In this document: positions 25,469-34,700 of the stretch, in pieces | How the letters are laid out: the number at the start of each line of letters is the position of its first letter | Numbering within the stretch: the stretch's first letter is position 1 | From: Pseudomonas hygromyciniae | GTDB taxonomy: Bacteria > Pseudomonadota > Gammaproteobacteria > Pseudomonadales > Pseudomonadaceae | DNA: 64,000 nucleotides | Assembly: GCF_016925675.1 (NCBI RefSeq) | Contig: NZ_CP070506.1 | Coordinates: 2,974,501-3,038,500, forward strand | Direction: 5' to 3' | Made by a program: the position numbers and the translations under genes | Notes under the pieces: model-generated | Database searches by the model: none | Told to the model about the DNA's origin: nothing | Seen by the model: only the letters and a program-made list of their open reading frames with translations

Positions 25469-28400
25469 ATGAAGCACAACAACGCGATCCTGGAAGCATT
25501 CACCCGCAGCTCACTGCGCTTGAACAAAGGGCTCATGGGGGTGCTCGGCGTCGCGTTTTTGCTGGCAGGCACCAGTTATTGGGCGCTGCAGCGGATCGTC
25601 GATGAACAGTATGCCGCCGTGGGGTTTCATTTTGCCCGGCTGATGGAAAACATCCAGGAGCAGGAAACCTTTCTCCGGGTCCTGGCGCAGCCGGCTATCC
25701 AACGGGAACTGATCAGCGACAAAAACACCCAGGCCAGCCTTCAGAGCCAACGCCTGGACATGCACGACACCCTCTATGAAGGTCGCGAGTTCGCCTTTTC
25801 GGTGCCCTTCAGTGTGCGGTTCGAGGCGCAACGGGTCACGCCTGGCGAACAGCAGAAAATCTTTGCCCTTGGGGTGCACCTGGCCAGCTATTACAGCGCT
25901 TTCTGGTCATCGTCGCCTTACGCATCGCCCCACGTCTTTATCCTCAACCGTCTGGTCAACTACCACATTGCGGTGCCTGCGGTCGGCTACCAGCGTGGCG
26001 GCAAAACCCCGTTCAATGGCCCCACGGCCGAACAGGCCGACGCAGTGCAGCAAAGGCTTGAGCAGTTGCCCCGGGTGGATGACCGACTTTACTGGGAAGC
26101 CTACACCCCCTCCGAGAAGGCCCCTGCGACTCCGCAGTTATTGGCGTATATCGGCGTAACCCTGAACCCCCAGGTAATACGCGCGGGTCAAGGCAATAAC
26201 CAGGTGGTGGTTGCCACTTTGCTGGATATGGCGCACGTCAACGATGTGGAACGCACCATGGAGTCGTCCATCTACGATCGGTTCAGCCTGATCTCCCCTG
26301 CCGGGCAGACGCTGACGGGGCCCCAGGTTCTGGCGTCGTCCCTTAGCGAAGGGCTGAATCTGCGCACCAGCGGCCTGGAGTTCAAAATGACCGGCAATGG
26401 CGAGTCGCAGTGGACTGCGATTTATGGGGTCAGCTACAAACATTTCTTCCGCTATGCCGTGTGGCCGCTGACCAGCCTCGCGCTGTTTCTCTGTGCAGTG
26501 CTGGCCATCGTCTGGGCGGGCACTCGCTGGTATCGCAAGCAAGTGATTCGTCCGGCGCGCCAGGCCCATGAGCGTATTGCCGAAAGCGTAGCGTTCAGTC
26601 GGGTGATTATCGACACCGCGCCTACCGGCCTGTGTGTGGTGGGCCGCGCCGATGGCCAGGTATTGATCGAGAACCAGCGCGCCCAACAATGGCCCGGCAC
26701 CGCCAGGTTGGTGGCGGCCCTCAGCCGTGTCCACGACAGCGCCGACAGTGGCGAAACCCACCTGGAAATCGAAGGCCGGCACCTGCAGGTCGGCTTTGTT
26801 TCGACCCGTTATCAAGGCCAGGATGTGCGGCTTTATGCGTTCAATGACGTCACCCGGCATATTGAGGATGCCTTGGCCCTGGAAGATGCCCGGCGCGCCG
26901 CCGATGCGGCCAATGAAGCCAAGACGCTGTTCCTGGCAACCATGAGCCATGAAATCCGCACACCTTTGTACGGTGTGCTCGGCACCCTGGAGCTGCTCGG
27001 GTTGACGGCCCTGGACCCGCGCCAGAAAACCTACCTGCACACCATCCAACGCTCATCTGCCACGTTGTTCCAACTGATCAGTGATGTGCTCGACGTGTCG
27101 AAAATCGAATCCGGGCAGATGGCAATCGAATCCATCGAGTTTTGCCCGCTGGACATGCTCGAAGACACCTTGCACACCTACACCGCCTTCGCTCAGCGCA
27201 AGGGCCTGCAATTGTATGGCTGCATCGATGCGCAGTTGCCGGACTGCGTGGTCGGCGACCCGATGCGTATCCGCCAGATTCTCAACAACCTGGTAAGCAA
27301 CGCGCTCAAATTTACCGACATAGGGCGCGTGGTGATTCGCGCCCGGGCGCTTCGCCGAGGGGCCGATAGCGTGGATCTGGAGTGGCAAGTGACCGACTCT
27401 GGCGTGGGCATCAGCCAGGCGCAGCAAGCCAAGCTGTTCGACTTGTTCTACCAGGCTCCGGACACCGCCGGCAAAGGCGGCGCCGGACTGGGCCTGCCGA
27501 TTTGCCGCTGGCTCGCCGAGATGATGGACGGCCAGATCAAGGTCGTCAGCGAACCTGGCCTGGGTAGCAGTTTCACCCTGAAGATGAGCTTGCCGTTAGG
27601 CCGGGGGGAGTTGCCGGGGCTAACGCCTCTTGAACCGAGCACTACGCCGGTGTATGTGCAGGCGCCGGTGCGCGAGCTGGCAGAGTCGCTGTGCGCCTGG
27701 CTCGGCCGCCTGGGTATCCAGGCCTCAGTGGCAGGGCTGCCCCTGGCCCAACAGAGTCTGCAGGCCGTGCTGGTGGATATGTTGCCCGCAGGCCCGCCAT
27801 TGGCCTGGGCCGGGCCGCGGGTATTGTGTGTGGCGGGCGCGCACAGCCCACCGCTGCATACTGCCAAAGGCTGGGAAGTGGATATACATGATGTACGTGC
27901 CATTGCCTCGGTGGTCTCGCTGGCGCAGCAGGGTAAGCGGGAGGCCGTGCAGCACGCCGAACAACAGAGCGCCGGGCAGTTGCAACTGCGTATTCTGGTC
28001 GCCGAGGACAATCCGGTGAACCAGGCCATCATCCAGGAGCAACTGGAAGCGCTGGGCTGCACCGTAACCTTGGCAGACAATGGCGAGCAGGCCATGCACC
28101 TGTGGCAACCCCAGGCTTTCGACCTGGTGCTGACGGACGTCAACATGCCGTTGATGAATGGCTACGAACTGGCCCGCACCCTCAGGGAGCACGACCCTCA
28201 GTTGCCGATCATCGGTGTCACCGCCAATGCCATGCGCGAAGAAGGCGTGCGTTGCCTGGCAGTCGGGATGAATGCGTGGCTGGTCAAGCCCTTGAGCCTG
28301 CAAACCCTGCGCGCGCAATTGATCAAGCTGTGCAAACCGACGATACGCGTCTTGCCAGCGGTGATCGACACGGTGCAGATGTCGGAAAAAATGCGCCCGC

Positions 28401-28651
28401 TGTTTGTCAGCAGCGTGCAGCACGATCTGCAGCGCATCAGCGCCGCACTTGAGCAACGCGATTGCCGGCGCCTGGCCGAAACCTTGCACTCAGTGGCCGG
28501 CGCCTTGGGGGCGGTGCAAGCGCTGGATCTGGCCCAGGCGTGTATCGAACTGGAAAGCCAGTTGGCCTGCGGCCGGCTCAACCCCGCGCTGGAGATGCGC
28601 ATAAACCAGGTCAGCAGTAGACTTTCAGCCTTGCTCAGCGTGCAGCCATGA
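25469..28651 (+). CDS. RcsC-like hybrid kinase with receiver and HPt domains
   Basis: The product is 1060 residues. Membrane helices lie near residues 24-43 and 330-352, flanking a long periplasmic domain. A PAS-like region precedes HisKA (S-H-E-I-R-T-P, His494) and the ATPase domain (G-A-G-L-G-L-P-I). The receiver has phospho-Asp890 in T-D-V-N-M-P. A C-terminal HPt domain has the likely acceptor His1007 in [10 protein letters not shown]. Most HPt domains carry a lysine where this one has alanine (H-x-x-K-G). The kinase half is strongly similar to the first kinase in this cluster, suggesting duplication. It probably feeds the NarL-type regulator encoded 40 bases downstream. Confidence 0.88.
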   Translation: MKHNNAILEAFTRSSLRLNKGLMGVLGVAFLLAGTSYWALQRIVDEQYAAVGFHFARLMENIQEQETFLRVLAQPAIQRELISDKNTQASLQSQRLDMHDTLYEGREFAFSVPFSVRFEAQRVTPGEQQKIFALGVHLASYYSAFWSSSPYASPHVFILNRLVNYHIAVPAVGYQRGGKTPFNGPTAEQADAVQQRLEQLPRVDDRLYWEAYTPSEKAPATPQLLAYIGVTLNPQVIRAGQGNNQVVVATLLDMAHVNDVERTMESSIYDRFSLISPAGQTLTGPQVLASSLSEGLNLRTSGLEFKMTGNGESQWTAIYGVSYKHFFRYAVWPLTSLALFLCAVLAIVWAGTRWYRKQVIRPARQAHERIAESVAFSRVIIDTAPTGLCVVGRADGQVLIENQRAQQWPGTARLVAALSRVHDSADSGETHLEIEGRHLQVGFVSTRYQGQDVRLYAFNDVTRHIEDALALEDARRAADAANEAKTLFLATMSHEIRTPLYGVLGTLELLGLTALDPRQKTYLHTIQRSSATLFQLISDVLDVSKIESGQMAIESIEFCPLDMLEDTLHTYTAFAQRKGLQLYGCIDAQLPDCVVGDPMRIRQILNNLVSNALKFTDIGRVVIRARALRRGADSVDLEWQVTDSGVGISQAQQAKLFDLFYQAPDTAGKGGAGLGLPICRWLAEMMDGQIKVVSEPGLGSSFTLKMSLPLGRGELPGLTPLEPSTTPVYVQAPVRELAESLCAWLGRLGIQASVAGLPLAQQSLQAVLVDMLPAGPPLAWAGPRVLCVAGAHSPPLHTAKGWEVDIHDVRAIASVVSLAQQGKREAVQHAEQQSAGQLQLRILVAEDNPVNQAIIQEQLEALGCTVTLADNGEQAMHLWQPQAFDLVLTDVNMPLMNGYELARTLREHDPQLPIIGVTANAMREEGVRCLAVGMNAWLVKPLSLQTLRAQLIKLCKPTIRVLPAVIDTVQMSEKMRPLFVSSVQHDLQRISAALEQRDCRRLAETLHSVAGALGAVQALDLAQACIELESQLACGRLNPALEMRINQVSSRLSALLSVQP

Positions 28652-28691
28652 GCCTTTCTCACTTACAGAACCAGCATTACGGGCACCCCTT

Positions 28692-29339
28692 ATGAAAACC
28701 TTCACTGTGGTTATTGCGGACGATCACCCCATCGTGCTCCTGGGGGTGCGAGAGCTCGTCGAGCGAGACGCGCGCTTTCAAGTGGTTGGCGAAGCGGTCT
28801 GTTCGGCGGGCCTCATCGGCTTGCTTGAACAGCAGCCCATCGACATCGTGATTACTGATTACAACATGCCCGGCGATTCACCCTACGGCGATGGTTTAAA
28901 ACTGGTGGAATACCTTAAGCGGCATTTCCCCCAGGTGCAGATTCTGATCCTGACCATGATCTCCAATCATCTGATCCTGACCCGTCTACAAGAGATGGGC
29001 GTGGTGGGCGTCATCCAGAAAAGCCAGTTGCATACCGAAATCCAGGTGGCCCTCAAGTCAATTGCGCAACAGGCGTTATATCGCAGCCTGGAGCCGGCCA
29101 AGACTTCGGTTGTCGAGTCGATGACCGCGATCGATGAGCGCTTCTCGACTCTATCGCCGAAGGAATTCGAGATATTGCGTTTGTTTATTTCAGGCAGAAG
29201 TGTCAGTGATATAGCGCGCAGCCAGAATAGAAGCTCAAAGACTATCAGTGCGCAAAAAATTTCCGCCATGCGCAAACTTGAAGTTAGTAGTGATCAGGAC
29301 TTGTTAGCTTATTGCCTGGCGCAAAATATCTTCAACTAG
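28692..29339 (+). CDS. RcsB-like NarL-family response regulator
   Basis: The protein is 215 residues with an N-terminal receiver (D-D-H-P-I-V-L-L-G, phospho-Asp56 in I-T-D-Y-N-M-P) and a C-terminal LuxR/NarL helix-turn-helix. The latter reads L-S-P-K-E-F-E-I-L-R-L-F, then S-D-I-A-R-S-Q-N-R-S-S-K-T-I-S. The helix resembles that of RcsB. It lies downstream of two hybrid kinases and upstream of the pilin gene, the same place as rcsB next to cupD1. The three TAAG[A/G]ATCG-type boxes in this cluster are its likely targets. Codon use in the last third is more AT-rich than the kinase genes. Confidence 0.88.
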   Translation: MKTFTVVIADDHPIVLLGVRELVERDARFQVVGEAVCSAGLIGLLEQQPIDIVITDYNMPGDSPYGDGLKLVEYLKRHFPQVQILILTMISNHLILTRLQEMGVVGVIQKSQLHTEIQVALKSIAQQALYRSLEPAKTSVVESMTAIDERFSTLSPKEFEILRLFISGRSVSDIARSQNRSSKTISAQKISAMRKLEVSSDQDLLAYCLAQNIFN

Positions 29340-29393
29340 TCCGCGCTTTATCAAGTATTGCCGCCTTTAACTAATTCACCCCGCAGTGCTTTA

Positions 29394-29407
29394 TAAGAAT
29401 CGTCTTA
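29394..29407 (+). promoter_or_regulatory. Rcs-box-like site 3, upstream of major pilin gene
   Basis: TAAGAATCGTCTTA at 29394-29407 is the most symmetric of the three boxes; with flanking bases the dyad extends to ATAAGA and TCTTAT. It lies 80 bases before the pilin ATG, a usual place for activator binding. The similarity to the enterobacterial RcsB box is by eye. Confidence 0.65.
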
Positions 29408-29486
29408 TTCTCTCTAAGGCACAGAATCACTATTGTTCGTTGGCAGTTTCAACCCCTCTCTACAACCAACACTAACGGACATCATC

Positions 29487-30083
29487 ATGAAGAAGTTTTC
29501 CCTGGCCCTTATCGCTGTGTCAGTTATTGCTAGCGCCAGTGCATTTGCCGACGGCACGTCGACCCCTACCCTGGGCGGCAGCGGCAAAATCACCTTCACC
29601 GGCGTGATCAACAACGACGCTTGCTCGGTTGACGGTGCCAACGCCGCTCGCGAGATCTCGGTAGACATGGGCGCGGTCTCGATCAAAGACATGGGCACCG
29701 CTGAAAACCCGGCAGCGGGCCGCGTGACAGCCAAGGACTTCAATCTCAGCATTAACTGCAACAAGGGCACCAAAGTGGCGATGATCTTTGACGCCAACAG
29801 CGGCGGCTCGGGCCTGGTCACTGGTAAAAAGGTCCTCGCTCTGACTCCGGGTAACGGCAGCGCAAGCAACGTCGGTATCGCCCTGCTTGACAGCAAAGGC
29901 GCACTGATCGACCTCAGCTCTGCGGCGACCGCGCGCATCGAAAGCGGCATTCACGGCCAAGGCACCGAGGGCGGCGACGCAACCTTGAGCTTTGCCGCAG
30001 CCTACGTCACCACCGGTGCAGCCGGCGCCTCCACGGCTGGTCGCGGTGATGCCACCCTGCCGTTCATCCTGCAATACGAATAA
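29487..30083 (+). CDS. Major fimbrial subunit (type 1 pilin family)
   Basis: The preprotein is 198 residues with a signal peptide (K-K-F-S-L-A-L-I-A-V-S-V-I-A-S-A-S-A-F-A). G-K-I-T-F-T-G-V-I-N-N-D-A-C and a second cysteine in S-I-N-C-N-K-G form the expected disulfide of chaperone-usher pilins. The C terminus ends in a beta strand, L-P-F-I-L-Q-Y-E. The start at 29487 is preferred over an upstream frame because of the signal peptide. It sits first in the pilin-chaperone-usher unit, matching cupD1. A stem-loop just after it may set the pilin-to-chaperone ratio. Confidence 0.9.
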   Translation: MKKFSLALIAVSVIASASAFADGTSTPTLGGSGKITFTGVINNDACSVDGANAAREISVDMGAVSIKDMGTAENPAAGRVTAKDFNLSINCNKGTKVAMIFDANSGGSGLVTGKKVLALTPGNGSASNVGIALLDSKGALIDLSSAATARIESGIHGQGTEGGDATLSFAAAYVTTGAAGASTAGRGDATLPFILQYE

Positions 30084-30106
30084 ACCCCACGCGTTACCCG
30101 ACACAT

Positions 30107-30126
30107 GCGGGGCCTTCGGGCCTCGC
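30107..30126 (+). terminator. Stem-loop between pilin and chaperone genes
   Basis: GCGGGGCC at 30107-30114 and GGCCTCGC at 30119-30126 pair around a TTCG tetraloop, with one G-T wobble. No T-run follows. Such hairpins after the major pilin gene often stabilise or partly terminate the message, giving more pilin than assembly proteins. Confidence 0.55.
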
Positions 30127-30663
30127 TCTTCATCCGACCACCAAACGGTAGACATCATGTTGCCTCGTTCCATTGCCGCAGGCCTGGGGCTGTTGACTCT
30201 GCTTGTGGCCACTCAGGTCGCCGCCAGCATTTCATTGAGTTCCACCCGTATCGTCTTCGATGGCGATCATAAGGAAGCCAATATCACCGTGCGTAACGGC
30301 AATCAGGATGTATTGATTCAATCCTGGGTCGACGCCAGTGATGCCCAAGCCAATGCAGCTCCCTTCGCCGTGACCCCGCCGTTGGCGCGGATATTTGCCA
30401 AGGAGCAGCAACTGCTGCGCATTCTCTACGAGGGTGCAGGCATGCCGACGGATCGTGAGTCAGTGGTTTGGCTCAATGTGCAGGAAATTCCGCAGGCCGC
30501 TACCACCGAAAACACCTTGCAGTTGGCGGTACGCCAGCGCATCAAGATTTTTTTCCGCCCCGCCGGTTTGCCAGGCAGTGCCTTGGTGGCCCCCACGCAA
30601 CTGGAGTGGCAACTGGTCAAGCGCGGCGCAGAGTCGTTGCTGACGGTAAAAAACCCGACCCTG

Positions 30664-31776
30664 GGCGGTTGCAGGATCTGAGTGCAACACGGTTATTGAA
30701 TTGAAGCGGGAGCATCATGCCGCATCACCACGGCTTCTTGCATCACTTCGCCCATCACCTCGATCGGGCATTTGAAGTCGAAGCGTTTGCGCGGTCGCAT
30801 ATTCAGTTGCAAAGCGATGGCGTCCAGGGCTTCCTGACTATGCACCGACAAGTCCGTGCCCTTGGGCAGGTACTGGCGGATCAGTCCATTGATGTTCTCA
30901 TTGCTGCCGCGTTGCCAGGGGCTGTGCGGGTCGCAGAAGTAGATCGCCACCCCGGTCCGCTGGGTGATCTCGGCGTGCCGCGCCATCTCCCGGCCCTGGT
31001 CGTAGGTCATGCTCTTGCGCACCGCCAGCGGCATGCCATTGAGCGCCGCACTGAAGCCCTCCAGCGCCGAGGTCGCCGTCGCGTCGGCCATCTTGATCAG
31101 CATCAGGTAGCCGCTGGTACGCTCCACCAAGGTGCCCACCGCCGAGGCATTGGCCTTGCCCTTGATCAGGTCGCCCTCCCAATGGCCTGGCATCAGCCGG
31201 TCTTCGACCTCCGGCGGGCGCACGTGGATGCTGAGCATTTCAGGGATCTGGCCGCGCCGATCGACGCCGCCAGAGCGCGGCCTGCGACTCGTCTTGCCCT
31301 GGCGCAGGCAGATGATCAGCTCCTTGCGCAGGCCACCGACCGGCAGGGCGTAGATCGCGTTATAGATCGTCTCGCGGCAGACGTAGGCCTCTCTGAGGCT
31401 GGGTATGTTCATGCTGCGCAGCTTGCCGGCAATCTGCTCGGGAGACAAACCCTCACGCAGCATATGGACGACCAGCTCGAAGCGCTCACTGCCCGGCAGC
31501 AGCTTGCACTGAGGCCTGCAGACCTGGCGGCGGACCTGCATCTGCTGCTGGGCAGCACAGGCCTGGTAGCGGGTGCCAGGGGCCCGGTTGCGGCGCAGCT
31601 CCCGGCTGATGGTCGAGGGGGAGCGGCCGAGCATCCGGGCAATTCGCCGCTGGCTGAAACCTTGGGCAAGGCCGAGTTGAAGGGTCGCACGTTCGGGGAT
31701 ACTGAGTTCGTGATAGGACATAGTGGCAGCACCGTACCGGAAAGGTCAGGTGTTGCACTCAGTTTTTGCGGCCGCC
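30664..31776 (-). mobile_element. IS30-family insertion sequence, complete
   Basis: The element is about 1113 bp. Its ends are imperfect inverted repeats of about 27 bases that share an outer GGCGG and an inner CTGAGTGCAACAC. A three-base direct repeat, CTG, flanks it at 30661-30663 and 31777-31779. Excision in silico restores the chaperone frame. One transposase gene fills the element on the minus strand. Identity of the flanking duplication and an intact transposase suggest a recent insertion. The exact end could shift by one base because C and G runs adjoin the duplication. Confidence 0.92.
30693..31721 (-). CDS. IS30-family transposase
   Basis: The protein is 342 residues. It begins with a helix-turn-helix (L-G-L-A-Q-G-F-S-Q-R-R-I-A-R-M-L-G-R-S) followed by S-T-I-S-R-E-L-R-R-N, typical of IS30. 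The DDE catalytic domain shows G-H-W-E-G-D-L-I-K-G (first D), M-T-Y-D-Q-G-R-E-M (second D), and S-P-W-Q-R-G-S-N-E-N-I-N-G-L-I-R (E). All three catalytic residues are present and the frame is intact, so the enzyme may be active. Transcription runs opposite to the interrupted chaperone gene. Confidence 0.96.
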   Translation of the reverse strand: MSYHELSIPERATLQLGLAQGFSQRRIARMLGRSPSTISRELRRNRAPGTRYQACAAQQQMQVRRQVCRPQCKLLPGSERFELVVHMLREGLSPEQIAGKLRSMNIPSLREAYVCRETIYNAIYALPVGGLRKELIICLRQGKTSRRPRSGGVDRRGQIPEMLSIHVRPPEVEDRLMPGHWEGDLIKGKANASAVGTLVERTSGYLMLIKMADATATSALEGFSAALNGMPLAVRKSMTYDQGREMARHAEITQRTGVAIYFCDPHSPWQRGSNENINGLIRQYLPKGTDLSVHSQEALDAIALQLNMRPRKRFDFKCPIEVMGEVMQEAVVMRHDAPASIQ

Positions 31777-32107
31777 CTGTATCACGTATCCATGGCCGAT
31801 ATAAAACTGCAGGCCGGGCAACAATCGGAACTGGCTAGCGACTCGACAATGATTGCGCCGGGCGCCGAAAAACAGTTCAGCGTTAAACAGCTGAAAGGCC
31901 ACGATACTTTACAGCTGTCTTTTTCCAGTATTAACGACTATGGCGCACAAGATAAATACAGCGCGCAACTTTCGACGCGCACCGCGGCCAAGGCCACTGA
32001 GACGCGTATCAGGCAATAAGTATTCCCGTTAATTCCTCAGGTTCGATTCGAGTGCGTACTCGCGAGCCTCGCCTGTCCGATAAACAGAGATGATATAGGT
32101 TCTTTGC

Positions 32108-34675
32108 ATGTTTTTTCTTCCAGGCAGCAGGCCCAATCATTACCTATCTAGCGAGCGCACGATACGCGCGTACTCAACTTGCACTTCACTTAAGTTGAGT
32201 ACGCTGTCACTGGCCATTCTTGTCGGCTCGCCCGCTTGGGCCATTGCCGATGAGCCGTCCCTGAAAATGTTCAACACCACCTTTTTGCAGGGCGCACAAT
32301 CGTCGGTAGACCTGCAGCAACTGCTGTCGGCCAACAGCGTGCTGCCCGGTAACTACCGGGTTGACCTGTACAGCAACGAAGTGCTGGTGGGCCGTCGCGA
32401 CATCGACTTCAAGCGCAACCCACAGACTGGCCGGGTCGATGCGTGCCTGACGGTGGACTTGCTCAAGCAACTGGGGATCGACCTGACCCTCTTGCAAACC
32501 CAAGGCAAGCTCGACTCCAGCCAGCCCCAGGACTGCTATGACCTACCGACGCTGATCGACCAGGCCACCCTGCGCTATGACGCCAGTCGCCTGCGCCTGG
32601 CGGCGAGCATTCCGCAGGTTGCGATGCAACGGGGTATACGCGGCTATGTCGACCCAGAGCTTTGGGACGAAGGCGTGCCTGCGGCGTTTATCAACTATCA
32701 ACTCAACAGCAGCCGCACAGGTGGTGACTACGAGACGCGCATCAACAACAACCTGGGGCTGCGCAACGGCATCAACCTGGGCGCGTGGCGCTTGCGTAAC
32801 GAATCGAACCTGAGCAGCGGCACCGGGCGGCCGAGCACTTTCACCAGCAACCGCAGCTATGTGCAGCATGACGTGACGGCGCTCAAGGGCCAGTTCAGTG
32901 CCGGTGAGATCTTTTCCGATACCGACCTGTTCGACAGCGTGCGATACCGAGGCCTGAAACTGGCGTCCGATGAAGGCATGCGCGCCGACAGCGAGCGCGG
33001 TTATGCGCCGGTGATTCGGGGCGTGGCGCAGACCAACGCCACGGTAGAAATCCGCCAGAACGACTACATCCTCTACACCGCCAACGTCGCGCCCGGGCCC
33101 TTCGAAATCAACGATATCTACCCCAGCGGCTCGAACGGCGACCTGGAAATCACCATCATCGAGGCCGACGGCCGTCGGCGCGTGACCACCCAGGCGTTCT
33201 CCAGCCTGCCGATCATGGTGCGTGAAGGCCAGGTCAAATACAGCGTGTCGGCCGGTAAATTCAGCAGCAATGCTGACGGCTTGGCGAGCCCGCAGTTTGT
33301 CAGCAGCACCCTCGCCTACGGCGTTACCAGCAACCTGAGCGCGATTGTCGGCCTGCAAGTCAGCGAAGACTACAAGGCGCTTTCCCTGGGTGTTGGCAGG
33401 AACACATCCCTGGGCGCCGTGTCGATGGACGTCACTCACTCCTCAAGCGCTGCCCAAGGGCAAACGACCCAGGGCAACAGCGTGCGCGCGTTGTATGCCA
33501 AGACCTTTGCCGGTACCGACACCAACTTCACCCTGGCCGCCTATCGTTACTCGACCGAGGGTTACCGCACCCTGACCGACCACGTCGAGGACACCAGTGA
33601 AGATGCCGTCAAGCGTACGGGCAACTCGAAAACCCGCACCGACCTGACGATCAACCAAAGCATCGGGCGCAACCGCGAGTTCGGTAGCCTCTACTTAAAC
33701 GCCAGCGACCAGCGCTATTGGAACCGTGGCGGCTCCCAAAGCTTTTCGGCTGGGTACAACAACAACTGGGGCGATCTGAGCTACAACCTGGGCGTGACCC
33801 GCACCAAGCAAATTGTCAGTTGGGGGGCACCCGACTCCGACACGCAGTTCAACCTGTCTTTTTCGTTCCCCCTGGGCAGTCAGCCTCGGGCGCCGCGCGC
33901 ATTCGTCACCACCAGCACGCAGCGAGGCGACACCAGCACCCAGGCAGGTATCAACGGCTATGTGGCCGATACCAGCGATGTGTTCTATTCGGTCCAGGCC
34001 GGGCATAGCCGAACGGGTGGCCAATCGGGATCGGCCAACATTAACAGCCGCACGTCCATGGCCGATATCAGCCTGGGGTATAGCCAGGGCCGTGGGTATG
34101 ACGCACAAAACCTTAACGTTGCCGGCTCGGTGGTGGCGCACGCCGGTGGTATCAACCTGGGGCAGACCGTCAGCGAAACCTTTGCCTTGGTCCAGGTGCC
34201 GGGCATCAGCGGGGCTAAAGTCAGCAGCTACAGCGGGGTTGAAACCGGGCGCAACGGCTATGCCGTCGTGCCCTCGGCACAGCCTTATCGGGTGAACTGG
34301 ATCAGCCTCGACACCCGTGACTTGGGCGGTGATGTTGAAATCACCCAGGCCACGCAGCAGTTGGTGCCGCGCCGCGGTGCGGTGGTATTGGCCCGCTACA
34401 GCGGCAAAACCGGGCGGCGCGTGCTGTTTGAACTGTTTGATGCACAGCACCAGCCCATGGCGTTCGGCGCCTCACTGGAAGACGCTAGCGGCAAGCAGTT
34501 GGCCATCGCCGACCCCAGCGGCAATGCCTTGGTACTGGTCGAAGAGGACCAGGGCAGCCTGACGATCAAGTGGGATGATAAGCAATGCACTGCGTCGTAT
34601 GCATTGCCCGAACAAAACAGGGCGCTGAACTACGAGCGCCAGGCATTGGTGTGCCACAGCGTTCAAGGTCTTTAA
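32108..34675 (+). CDS. Outer-membrane fimbrial usher
   Basis: The usher is 855 residues, the normal size for the PapC/FimD family. A signal sequence ends near P-A-W-A-I-A-D. The N-terminal domain begins with F-N-T-T-F-L-Q-G, and the mature barrel contains G-Y-A-P-V-I-R-G-V-A and G-P-F-E-I-N-D-I-Y-P-S-G, with V-I-E-I and plug-type segments after it. C-terminal domains include the G-A-V-V-L-A-R-Y segment and a final cysteine pair around K-Q-C and V-C-H. The frame is intact. It lies downstream of the IS30 insertion, so its expression from the pilin promoter may be reduced by polarity. It corresponds to cupD3. Confidence 0.94.
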   Translation: MFFLPGSRPNHYLSSERTIRAYSTCTSLKLSTLSLAILVGSPAWAIADEPSLKMFNTTFLQGAQSSVDLQQLLSANSVLPGNYRVDLYSNEVLVGRRDIDFKRNPQTGRVDACLTVDLLKQLGIDLTLLQTQGKLDSSQPQDCYDLPTLIDQATLRYDASRLRLAASIPQVAMQRGIRGYVDPELWDEGVPAAFINYQLNSSRTGGDYETRINNNLGLRNGINLGAWRLRNESNLSSGTGRPSTFTSNRSYVQHDVTALKGQFSAGEIFSDTDLFDSVRYRGLKLASDEGMRADSERGYAPVIRGVAQTNATVEIRQNDYILYTANVAPGPFEINDIYPSGSNGDLEITIIEADGRRRVTTQAFSSLPIMVREGQVKYSVSAGKFSSNADGLASPQFVSSTLAYGVTSNLSAIVGLQVSEDYKALSLGVGRNTSLGAVSMDVTHSSSAAQGQTTQGNSVRALYAKTFAGTDTNFTLAAYRYSTEGYRTLTDHVEDTSEDAVKRTGNSKTRTDLTINQSIGRNREFGSLYLNASDQRYWNRGGSQSFSAGYNNNWGDLSYNLGVTRTKQIVSWGAPDSDTQFNLSFSFPLGSQPRAPRAFVTTSTQRGDTSTQAGINGYVADTSDVFYSVQAGHSRTGGQSGSANINSRTSMADISLGYSQGRGYDAQNLNVAGSVVAHAGGINLGQTVSETFALVQVPGISGAKVSSYSGVETGRNGYAVVPSAQPYRVNWISLDTRDLGGDVEITQATQQLVPRRGAVVLARYSGKTGRRVLFELFDAQHQPMAFGASLEDASGKQLAIADPSGNALVLVEEDQGSLTIKWDDKQCTASYALPEQNRALNYERQALVCHSVQGL

Positions 34676-34700
34676 AAAGCAGCTTTTGGCTCATGGTTAA

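Larger units (their letters stand above)
30157..32019 (+). pseudogene. Periplasmic fimbrial chaperone, second copy, split by IS30
   Basis: The 5' part (30157-30663) has a signal peptide, S-S-T-R-I-V-F, W-L-N-V-Q-E-I-P and L-A-V-R-Q-R-I-K-I-F-F-R-P, all chaperone hallmarks, and stops in the insertion just after V-K-N-P-T-L. The 3' part (31780-32019) resumes with Y-H-V-S-M-A-D-I-K and ends in the conserved C-terminal strand region. Removing the element and one copy of the CTG duplication gives a continuous 248-residue chaperone, so the gene was intact before insertion. The disrupted product lacks most of domain 2 and is almost certainly inactive. It corresponds to cupD2. Pilus assembly may depend on the other chaperone gene at 19595. 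Confidence 0.92.
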
